Positions 56,420 to 64,000 of a DNA stretch of 64,000 nt are shown one piece after another. Positions within the stretch are counted from its first letter, which is position 1. Every line of letters starts with the position of its first letter. This DNA comes from Patella vulgata (lineage: Eukaryota; Mollusca; Gastropoda; Patellidae): contig NC_065882.2 of assembly GCF_932274485.2 (NCBI RefSeq), positions 42,130,593 to 42,194,592 on the forward strand, in the 5' to 3' direction. The translations under genes and the position numbers were made by a program. Under the pieces are notes generated by a model that saw only the letters and a list, made by a program, of their open reading frames with translations, did not search any database and was not told the DNA's origin.

Positions 56420-56887
56420 TTGTCCCACTTGCACAACGTCCACGCAAGCAGTTTTTCCCCACCCCACCACTTCTGGAACATGGATAGGCCCCGCACCCGA
56501 CGTCCACTCCTTCCCACGCCCACCCAACTACCAGTGGAATGGCCACAGCTACGGAACAGGTTCCAACCACCTCCAGGCTTCCACCAACCACCACCAGGCT
56601 TTCACCAACCACCACCAGGCTTCCACCGACCACCACCAGGATTCCACCAACCACCACCGGGATTCCGCTACCAGCACCAACCAAGTCGACAACCACACCA
56701 GCACCAACCAAGTCGCCAACCAAACCAGCGCCAACCAAAACGACAACCAAACCAGCGCCAACCACGTCCAGAGAATGCAGGTTTCGTGAAAGCCTTCTTT
56801 CGTCTCCTCCAATGCCTCCACCACCTGGCCATTATGGAAAATCAGGAGAATGGAACACCAACCAGAAGTTTCACTTGGAAGATCTAA
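56420..56887 (+). CDS. Proline/glutamine-rich repeat frame, possible ORF1 of the Penelope-like element
   Basis: A 155-codon frame. About residues 50-84 hold five copies of a 7-residue unit PPPGFHQ (21-bp DNA repeat, about 56568-56672). Three copies of a 9-residue unit QPSRQPNQR type (27-bp repeat, about 56682-56763) follow. Because both periods are multiples of three, the other two plus frames are also open here (STNHHQA- and TTTRLPP-type repeats) and the true frame is uncertain. A basic, low-complexity, proline-rich chain would suit a nucleic-acid-binding ORF1-like protein. No domain is recognised. It may instead be a host relic or non-coding. Confidence 0.35.
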   Translation: MSHLHNVHASSFSPPHHFWNMDRPRTRRPLLPTPTQLPVEWPQLRNRFQPPPGFHQPPPGFHQPPPGFHRPPPGFHQPPPGFRYQHQPSRQPHQHQPSRQPNQRQPKRQPNQRQPRPENAGFVKAFFRLLQCLHHLAIMENQENGTPTRSFTWKI

Positions 56888-56902
56888 GACCTGAATAAGT
56901 TC

Positions 56903-57184
56903 GTGAAGCCGGCCATGAACACGCCTACCATAGCCACTACCATTGAGACATTGAACTTGAAATGGGCCAAGGACGTCGCCTCATCCTTGTCGACACACAA
57001 CCGAGCCATGCTCGAGGAGAAACTGGAGTACTTGAAGTCACGTCACTTTACCAAAGATGTTGTACAAGAGTACTCTAGCCACGCCCTAGCATGGACCAAG
57101 AAGTCCTACGGCAAGCGACTTCAGGATAGTGTGAAGACAGAGTTCCATAGCCTACTGTCCACGGTCTCTAAAACTGTCACATAG
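56903..57184 (+). CDS. Unrecognised 93-residue helical frame
   Basis: MNTPTIATTIETLNLKWAKD then a charged stretch (ALEEKLEYLKSRHFTKDVVQ-like, KSYGKRLQDSVKTEFHSLLS) with codon use and composition unlike the AT-rich background, so it was probably coding. It lies between the proline-rich frame and the SGNH-like frame on the same strand, separated from the next by 16 bp, and is likely part of the same upstream reading region of the Penelope-like element. Confidence 0.4.
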   Translation: MKPAMNTPTIATTIETLNLKWAKDVASSLSTHNRAMLEEKLEYLKSRHFTKDVVQEYSSHALAWTKKSYGKRLQDSVKTEFHSLLSTVSKTVT

Positions 57185-57199
57185 CCTCCCCCATCACCA

Positions 57200-57960
57200 A
57201 TGCACATTACACACAACCTTCTCCGGGACACACCAAAACGATACACACCCAACAAGAGAAAATTATCCCCTGGTGAAGGCACTTGCAGTAACACTCCCTC
57301 GAAGCGTGCAGCTAGATTAACCAGTTCGCCCCGGGTTGTGTCTGGCTCACCTACTTCCTCGGGATCTATATCGCCACTGAACGCGTTTGTCAACTGTCTG
57401 TCCCCTAGATCGCCCATCATTCCGAACCCTAGAATCACCACCAGGTCTTCCACCAGATGTAGGCGATCACTCAGCGTGCAGCTAGATCAACCAGTTCGCC
57501 CCGGGTTGTGTCTGGCTCACCTACTTCCTCGGGATCTATATCGCCACTGAACGCGCTTGTCAACTGTCTGTCCCCTAGATCGTCCATCATTCCGAACCCT
57601 AGAATCACCACCAGATCTTCCACCAGATGTAGGCGATCACTCAACCTGTCCCTAAAGAGACCTCACAGCTATGAAGGTAAAGACGATAAGGATTTATGGT
57701 ACCTACCACCCCTCATGGCAAAGACCCTGGTTATTGGATCCTCTAACCTGGCTATGATTGTATCCTTCCTCGGGGACTGGGAGATCCATAGTTATTCTGG
57801 AGCCAAGATCAGCCACATCAAACAGATCCTCCAGAACTACATAGGTCCTGCACCAGAGGAATTAGTGATACACGTCGGGCTAATAAACAGGGAGGAAAGT
57901 GGACCAAGGATACACGAGCAGATGCTAGATCTACTCAAGAGCAGCTTTCCCAACAACTAA
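57200..57960 (+). pseudogene. SGNH-like upstream frame, disrupted by a 170-bp tandem duplication
   Basis: The first part (57200-57550) is basic and serine-rich. The second (57508-57960) ends with KTLVIGSSNLAMIVSFLGDW, EIHSYSGAKISHIKQILQNY and ELVIHVGLINRE. The VIGxSN...GAK...HVGxN pattern recalls the nucleotide-free SGNH/GDSL fold found in ORF1 proteins of some retroelements; the usual Asp of GDS is Ser here. The stretch from GCGTGCAGCTAGA at 57304 is repeated from 57474 (unit 170 bp). Since 170 is not a multiple of three, the duplication shifts the frame, which accounts for the break. The SGNH assignment is by eye. Confidence 0.45.
57304..57643 (+). repeat. 170-bp tandem duplication, two units
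   Basis: Units 57304-57473 and 57474-57643 are nearly identical (a handful of differences such as AGATTAACC/AGATCAACC and CGCGTTTG/CGCGCTTG). Confidence 0.95.
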
Positions 57961-58452
57961 GTTCTTCGCCACACAGATCCCAACTTCTTCCCGACTCCGA
58001 CAAGAAAATCCGATCGCCTACCAAAACATCACAACCATTGATCTCCACTGAACCTTCACCTAACGCCACCACATTACCAGCCTTCAAGAGCAAAATAGAA
58101 CTGAAAGGTAACGACGCCATCCACTGGAGCCCAGGCATGGCCAGAGAGATCATCAGTTGTCAATTTGAGCGACATACTTCTCAGCACCCTAAAAATGAAC
58201 ATTCTTGATAAAGGCATAGACACCCATAGACCCCATCACCCAGGCAACCGATCCGCTTCCAAAGAACACTTTCGTTGACTTTTAGGAACAAAGCCGGCAG
58301 AGGTAAAAAAAATTATTCACCAAAAAATCCACATGGAAACCACCTAAAAAGTCATTATCGACAGCCATTCTAAAAACTTTCGACTAAATGAACACATAAA
58401 TATCATCCCTTCAACCACAAGCACAAAAACCAAATCTCAGCCGAGCAACTAA

Positions 58453-60240
58453 AACAGCATTAAACACCCTCAAAAAAGACAAAAACATATTATTTAAGAA
58501 AAGCGACAAAGGTTCGTGTTGTGTTATAATGAATCGCGCAGACTATATCTCTGAGGCAGAAAAACAATTAATTAATACTAAACATTACACTAAATTAGAC
58601 CAACCCATCTTTAAGGACACTGCAACCTTAATAAACAACATCTTACATAAATTGCAGGACAAGGAATACATAACAGCAAAACAATACGATTATCTATCCG
58701 CTAAATCTGACTGTCGACAACGACATCTCTATACGCTACCAAAAATACATTAAAATACAGAAACGGAATGGTTTATACCTAATAAATTACCCAAGGGACC
58801 CCCAATAATATCAGACTGTGGCAGCGAATCAAAAGCGTCTTATAGCTGAGGTGCTGGAGGCGCCAGCCTCCTCGCGAAAAAAATCAAAGAAGTTGAAAAT
58901 ATGAAACAGGAGAAAATTGCTAAAACCGATGAGAAAAATGAAAATGTACATTAGTTAGGGAGGGCCCTAAAGGCAGACAAAAGGGCCCCACATCTGACAA
59001 AAGGGCCCCTCTGGCCAAGGGAAAAGGCCCCCGAGTCCGAATCAATCGTTTTCTATACACTGTTACTGTCGAATCAACTACTGAATGAGAACGGCATGAA
59101 ATTGCATTGGCATGAAAATCATCAATCAAGAAATCACTTTTTCTGAAAACCTACTAATAAGCTATTAAGAGATGGCTAGGCCGCCCAGTGTGGCCTGGTT
59201 TGCAGAGCGATCATTTCTTTGCTGAGTATCGAATTAGGCCCCGGCCCTCAGATTAAACCGACCTCGATGGGCCTGGAGGATATGTCAGAATGCACCAAAA
59301 TGTTTTCTATTTTGCAAAATTTCTCGACCTCCGGTGGCCTGTGCCAGAGAACCCAGACCCCCCGCGAAAGAGGGCCCTCAAAATAGCATAGCCTCCGCCA
59401 TGATAAACCTTAAAACGCCCCTGCAGCGAATCATATAACGTATCACAATATATAGACCATTTCTTATTACCCCTAACATGCCAACAACACCTATCCTACC
59501 TAAAAGACACTAACGATTTTATTCACAAAATCAAACAGTTAAGAGTCCCCGAACACGCCATTTCATATCCATCGACGCACAGAGCATGTACACGGACATC
59601 GATAATAACACAGGTATTGAAACAGTTAGGAAATCCTCAAACTACTCGACATTTGCCTGAGGAGAATGACTTCGCTTTTAACGACCAAGTATACCTTCAG
59701 TCTTCCGGAACTGCGATGGGAAAACGATTTGCCCCGAGTTATGCAAATCTCTCCAAGGCGGAGTGGGAAAGGGAAGTTCTGCCGCTCTGCCCATTAAAAC
59801 CAGATTTCTATAGACGTTTTCTAGATGACGTTTTCATAGTCTGGACGTACACGCCAGACGAACTTTGGAGTGTTTCAACATTCTGAACAATCATCATCCA
59901 TCTGTCAAATTAGCCGCAAATGTAAGTCATAACAGCATAGATTTCCTTGACACCATCGTCTTTAAAAGTAGCAACACCAAAATTACAGGTCAACTGGAAA
60001 CTAAAGTATTTTTTTCAAAGAAACCGATACACATCAATTACTGTTCAAAAGCTCCTTTCACCCAAAACATACGTTCTCTGGCATCATAAAATCTCAGATT
60101 CTCCGTTTCCATAGGATATGCACTCAGAAGTTCGACTTTGAGTCGGCATGTACGCTGGTATTTAACAAACTAAGAGAAAGGGGATACTCTAAACGCTATC
60201 TCCGACGTATAAAAAACAACACTCTAGCTGAACTTGCCGC
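58453..60240 (+). pseudogene. Penelope-like reverse transcriptase, broken and interrupted
   Basis: The fingers part (58453-58756) has KKSDKGSCCVIMNRADYISE and YTLPKIH, equivalent to the ADKG and LPKIHK boxes of Penelope RT; a stop follows KIH. The insertion 58832-59433 separates it from the palm (59617-59886) with VYLQSSGTAMGKRFAPSYAN and the catalytic RRFLDDVFIVW (D70, D71 of that frame). After a frame change the thumb follows (IDFLDTIVFKSSNTKITGQL), then SQILRFHRICTQKFDFESAC and LRERGYSKRYL near 60100-60215. The enzyme would have copied the element's RNA at a nicked target. In this state it cannot be made as one protein. Confidence 0.9.
58832..59433. mobile_element. 602-bp non-autonomous element in the Penelope RT, 11-bp target duplication
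   Basis: GCAGCGAATCA at 58821-58831 is repeated exactly at 59423-59433, and the RT reading resumes behind it. The body is less AT-rich than its host, with repeated AGGGCCC words near 58960-59035. Its ends show only weak inverted similarity (AGCGTCTTA...GCTGGAGGCGC against GGCGTTTTAA...GGCGGAGGC). An 11-bp duplication fits Mutator-like elements best, without proof. Confidence 0.85.
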
Positions 60241-60256
60241 CAAAGGAACAAATAAT

Positions 60257-60875
60257 ATGCAATCAGCAGTTAAAACAAAAACTTGTGGCCATCCGAGACG
60301 TCAAACATGCAAAATCATAAACATATCCGACCATTTCCATAACAAAACATCTGGCACACAATTACCAATATTATACCAACTTTCATGCAGTAGTTCAAAC
60401 ATAATTTATCTAATTTCATGTAGACAATGTGGCAAACAATATGTAGGGGAGACTCAGAATGCACTTAGGGAAAGAATTAACCGGTCACCGGTCAGACATA
60501 GTCACCAAAAAAAGACAAACCGGTCTCAATTCATTTCAACCAACCAAATCATGACATTTCTGATCTCATTGTCACGCCAATAGAAAAGACCAAGAGCTAC
60601 TTTGAAACTACAGAAGAAATTAAAACGTTTAGGCTAAAAAGAGAAAAATTCTAGATTGAACGATTGAAAAAAACAGCCCACTAGGTTTGAATATTCATAC
60701 GGCTAGCGCAATAGCCCCTTTTGTAGTTGCATTTAGCGCAACAGCAGCAAGTGCATCCAAAATCATCAGAAAACACTATACTGATATCCAAGAAAATCAC
60801 CCGAAAATCTTCACACAGAAACTTATAATTGCATATTCTAAAAATAAAAATTTGAACGACAGTAAATTAGATTAA
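60257..60875 (+). pseudogene. GIY-YIG endonuclease and C-terminal part of the Penelope-like element
   Basis: CSSSNIIYLISCRQCGKQYV GETQNALRERI is the GIY-YIG core as found in Penelope-like elements: IYLI-x9-YVGET with the catalytic Arg in LRERI. A Cys pair (SCRQC) precedes it. After frame changes around 60490-60660 the usual tail appears (HDISDLIVTPIEK, FRLKREKF, IERLKKTAH). GLNIHTASAIAPFVVAFSAT then runs to a stop at 60875. The domain would nick target DNA for reverse transcription. Several breaks make it inactive. Confidence 0.85.
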
Positions 60876-61220
60876 ATAAGACCAGTCTCCACCCCAACCG
60901 TTAGTAAATAAAATCAATTAGATATAAGAATCCCTAGCCCTAACCCAGTGATGTGGAAACACACTAACGTGGCTTTCCTCCGAGAGCCTCAAATTTTATT
61001 TATTCTTTTTTCTTCAGAAACAAAAATACCAGAATACCTGAAGCACCATCCAACGAAGACCATCAGCGCCACCATCACCAAAAAACAGTGAAATCATCTT
61101 TGTATATAAATCTAACGTATTGTATGTATTTTTAATAAAACTAGGAAATATCACGAACTAATTCTTAACCTCTCCCCCAAATTCTTAAACCTAACCCAAC
61201 GCCTAATAATAGATATCGAT
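60876..61220 (+). other. 3' flank of the Penelope-like element with poly(A) signal
   Basis: Non-coding. TTTTTAATAAAACTAGGAAA near 61129-61148 includes AATAAA at about 61133. Confidence 0.4.
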
Positions 61221-61273
61221 GGACGAATGAACCCACGGACTAGTGAACCCGCGTACTAGTGAACATTCCCCCT
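61221..61273 (-). repeat. GTTCACTAGTCCG motif pair, right copy (inverted)
   Basis: Reversed, it reads GGGGGAATGTTCACTAGTAC GCGGGTTCACTAGTCCGTGG GTTCATTCGTCC: three near repeats of one unit. Compare the left copy at 47997-48031. Confidence 0.7.
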
Positions 61274-61743
61274 TATGTTCAATTCTAAATCTCTCGGTCA
61301 TCCAATTGAATTTTTGATCTCTTACTCAACCCAAAATGTGTGTGTGTTGGGGTGAAGTGGGGGCTTCTCACAGATGTGGCGGGAGTGAGGGATTTCTTCT
61401 ACTTAGCCCCCCCCCCTCCCGTAGATCCGATATTGATTTCCCCCCGAATGTATACCTCACTGTGCCTGGAATGGACCTAGTTTCGACATATTTTAATACT
61501 GACTTGACGACATCGATCCAACAGAAGTTATGGATAATGTTTTCCTTTAGGCACTAGATACAAGAAGTGTAAAAGTGATTAGAATCTGATTTAAACCAAA
61601 TATTTTAATTATTATGGCTTATACCCCTGGTTTCGGTTAATTAATGTTTGCTCTTTAAAAAGCTGGTATACAATAGGGTTAAAGAAATCAAGAAAGTTCG
61701 TTGTGTTGGGGAATAATATTAAACAATAATATTAAAGCCTTCA
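61274..61743. other. No gene seen
   Basis: One C-rich patch near 61405-61445. The 73-codon frame over it has no motif. Confidence 0.35.
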
Positions 61744-61855
61744 TTAAATATACATTATGTAAGACTTAGATAAAGAGCTATAACAGTTCAAAAATAGATA
61801 ATGTAAAATGAATTTGTTTAAAATTGCATTCAAATTCCTTTATTCTGAGCCATGA
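61744..61855 (-). mobile_element. R400 MITE, terminal fragment
   Basis: TTAA at 61744-61747, ATATACATTATGTAAGACTT, then 'ttagataaagagctataacagttcaaaaatagataatg' and CTTTATTCTGAGC, as at 2816 and 19498. Confidence 0.6.
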
Positions 61856-63234
61856 TATCACTGTGTGCATTGATTGTTTATTATCGTTATCACGGTACTG
61901 GTACATTCTAGACTTAGCCTCGCTTCTCCATTTTTAAATTAAATGATTAGATTTCTTGTAAACAACTGGTTATTACGAAGTTATTATACAGTGTAGGCCG
62001 ACAAATTCCAAGAGTGAACATCAAACATACTTTCTCTTTTATCTAGACCAGCTTAGTTAACCGGCATTGGGCATGTGCGTGTTATATATAGTTTGGATTT
62101 CGAGACAGAAATTTGCCAGAAAAATAAAGAAGTAATGGACCTGTCTAGTATGGTGTGTTCTAGTATGTTTATTTCGTGTTAAAACATCCCTTCCCATAAC
62201 ACCCATAATAACGCAACAATCTTTAATTATTAATTCGATCATTCAATGCAGAATATTGACCCGATGCTTCCTGTATAGTCGGGTATAATTCATTTTATCA
62301 GGAAACTTTATATCTTACTTGCGAGAATAGCGGAAAGACTTCAGCTAGTTTCTGTTAGTCATCCCATTCTATTGGAATATTTATTTTCTAGATTCATAAT
62401 TCAATATAGCGCTTTAAAATAAACTGAAAAGTTCGCGTTGTATATTTTGACCGTCTTCAATTTCAGCTGAATAATATAACGTCTTCGTAACATGTATCAT
62501 GATTTACAGCAACTTTCTGTTATTTATAAATATATAATTTTATGTATTTGCAACAGTTTCGATTTTATTTTTGCAGTGATTTTAGACATCCATGGTAAAC
62601 TTCCATGGTAAACTTTTGATGTTAAGAACTGAATCACATATATGCCGCTATTTTTATCGGACACAAATCCGTCGGTCAGAACAGCAGTTCATGCAATCTT
62701 CGTCTTTTCCAGATACGTACTTTGCTTTCGGAATAACAACTTGATCATTCAATGCATGTAGCGTTTGTGTATAATTCATGATTTATCTGTTAAACCCCTG
62801 GATGTATTAGTCTATGGATACCAAAGTCGAGACATCCCGGCTTCATAAGAACTACTAACCAAAATGTTCGTCACGCAGCTGTCCACCAGGGACAATAATA
62901 ATGGCTCCTTCCGCAAATGACAGGTGCGAAACGGATGGCCGCAGAATATGGAATATCGATAGGGTCCTTCCTCTTCGACCCCAATAATCCACACAAGTTT
63001 TGAAAACCTGTAGCCTCTATCGCGTTCACAAGGTTTACGACAAAGGGGGTGGGGTGAAGGTAACTCCGGAATGATGAAAATGGGCAATGTTTTTCTACTC
63101 TTGACCCCAATGCGTCAAGCCTAATTTGTAAAAGAAATTGTTGAAAACTGTTTGGCATAAGGACATTATGATAGCTCTTTCACATAATAATATCAGTTAC
63201 ATAATTATAAGAACAGGGCGATTACAGCAAGGCA
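61856..63234. other. No gene seen
   Basis: Mostly AT-rich. 62812-63158 is less AT-rich with two overlapping minus frames (91 and 95 codons) that lack any motif I know; they share one stretch of DNA and cannot both be real. Confidence 0.35.
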
Positions 63235-63656
63235 GCTCTAGGTTCAATAATTCAGATCTATTTCCGATCAGGGTGATTATACCAAGAGAGGTGATGTTCC
63301 ATTTACGGCTAGGATGATTATACCAAGAAAAGAGATGTTCCACATAAGATAAGGATGATGTTTCATACAAGATAAGGGTGGTTATACTAAGAAAAGTGAT
63401 GTTCCATATCAGGTCGATATACCAAGAAAACGTGATGTTCCATTTACGATCAAACTGATTATACCACGAAAAGTGATGTTCCATTTACGGTCAGGATGAT
63501 TATACCATATAATGGAGATGTTCCATATAAGATAAGGGTGATGTTCCATATAGGATAAGGGTGGTAATACCAAGAAAAGTGATGTTCCATATAAGATCAA
63601 GGTGGTTATACCAAGAAAATTGATGTCCCATGTACGATCAGGGTAAGTACACCAAC
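63235..63656. repeat. Minisatellite, ~42-bp unit, about ten degenerate copies
   Basis: The unit reads 'gatgttccatataagatnagggtggttataccaagaaaagt', with some copies shortened to ~25 bp. On the minus strand it translates as repeats of WNITFSWYNHPDRK type because 42 is a multiple of three. I regard this as a satellite rather than a gene. Confidence 0.9.
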
Positions 63657-63879
63657 ATCACGGCAAGTAAGGTTCCGTAAAAGAATAGAATGAGTATATC
63701 AGAAGGAGTGGAGGTCCATACACGAAAAATAAAATGGCATTATATGTCTTTGTTTCGCCATATAGTTTTCCGGCATTCCCGATAGGGAAATGAAATAAAA
63801 CGATTCCCAACGGTCTACATTTCTCACCAACCGGGTTAAGGAAGGCAGGAAAAGGCCAATCCGAGTGCGTTTCCGTCTT
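63657..63879. other. No gene seen
   Basis: Two overlapping minus frames (79 and 63 codons) have no motif. Confidence 0.3.
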
Positions 63880-64000
63880 CTCTTCATCAAATTCCAAGAT
63901 TAAAGAATTCTTTTACGTGGACCTCGATTTTTCTCTAACCAGACTTTCCGTCCAGCATTTCATGTGCGCGTCCTCAATATCCCGAGTGGCGCAGAAAAGT
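63880..64000 (-). mobile_element. Possible old SINE-A body, cut by the window edge
   Basis: 'gaattcttttacgtg', 'ggacctcgattttt' and 'tttccgtccagcat' follow the reversed SINE-A order GGGATCTTTTACGTG, GGACCTCGGTTTTTCGTC, CCTCCGTCCTGCAT. Divergence is high. Confidence 0.4.

Larger units (their letters stand above)
56217..61145 (+). mobile_element. Penelope-like retroelement, degraded
   Basis: Order along the plus strand: a proline/glutamine-rich frame, a frame with an SGNH-like module, a reverse transcriptase (about 58450-60240) and a GIY-YIG endonuclease (about 60380-60710). RT with a C-terminal GIY-YIG is the hallmark of Penelope-like elements. Stops and frame changes interrupt the coding parts and a 602-bp element is inserted in the RT. 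AATAAA lies at about 61132. I cannot find terminal repeats or a target duplication, so both ends are approximate, and linking the first two frames to the element is inference from order and strand. Confidence 0.8.

Noticed and set aside
56415-56824. Long minus frames rich in Val/Gly or Trp over the proline-rich repeat
   Set aside because: They are the antisense of in-phase minisatellites and have no other support.
62812-63158. Overlapping minus frames as a gene
   Set aside because: Two frames over the same DNA, neither with a motif; composition alone is not enough.
1-64000. LTR retroelement or virus-derived fossil
   Set aside because: I looked for gag-, protease-, integrase-, capsid- and envelope-like motifs and paired direct long repeats and saw none; the only RTs are LINE and Penelope types.

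Overview
This is a 64-kb piece of an AT-rich animal nuclear genome, most likely a mollusc. Two tRNA-derived SINE families with a GACGTTAAACCCC-type tail followed by CAT or CT runs, a CR1/L2-like LINE, Tc1 and Penelope-like elements and many foldback elements and MITEs suit a gastropod or bivalve, but nothing here fixes the genus. I see no operons, rRNA, free-standing tRNA genes, CRISPR arrays or bacterial features. I also recognise no LTR retroelement or virus-derived fossil.

Host genes: only one host protein-coding gene is convincing, an uninterrupted 366-codon type II regulatory subunit of cAMP-dependent protein kinase at 22715-23815 (+). It has a TATA-like box upstream and poly(A) signals downstream. 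It lies in one exon, so it may be an expressed retrocopy or an intron-poor paralogue.

Layout: 0-12 kb is sparse, with SINE copies and weak repeats. A TTAA-flanked ~400-bp MITE (called R400 here) lies at 12.0 kb and a dead CR1/L2-like LINE at 12.6-13.9 kb. Perfect hairpins and short MITEs occupy 17-21.7 kb. The kinase-subunit gene is at 22.7-23.8 kb. A Tc1 deletion derivative lies at 24.6 kb and a whole-looking Tc1-like transposon with an intact DD34E transposase at 28.9-30.4 kb. An old segmental duplication links about 31-33.2 kb with 37.6-41.6 kb, each copy later invaded by different elements. Foldback elements lie at 35.4-36.6, 39.0-41.2 and 44.3-45.2 kb. A degraded Penelope-like retroelement (RT plus GIY-YIG, with two unusual upstream reading frames) fills about 56.2-61.1 kb, and a 42-bp minisatellite ends the window at 63.2-63.7 kb.

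The most striking structure is a 7.9-kb composite inverted-repeat element at 48052-55924. Its outer ends are inverted repeats bounded by GTTAAG on both sides. Inside are alternating left and right arms, two palindromic cores built from GTCGATGATACGAC-type words, at least five nested insertions, and a 2.47-kb near-identical tandem duplication. No coding capacity is visible in it. SINE-A and SINE-B are working names for the two SINE families; FB1, FB2 and FB3 for three foldback families.
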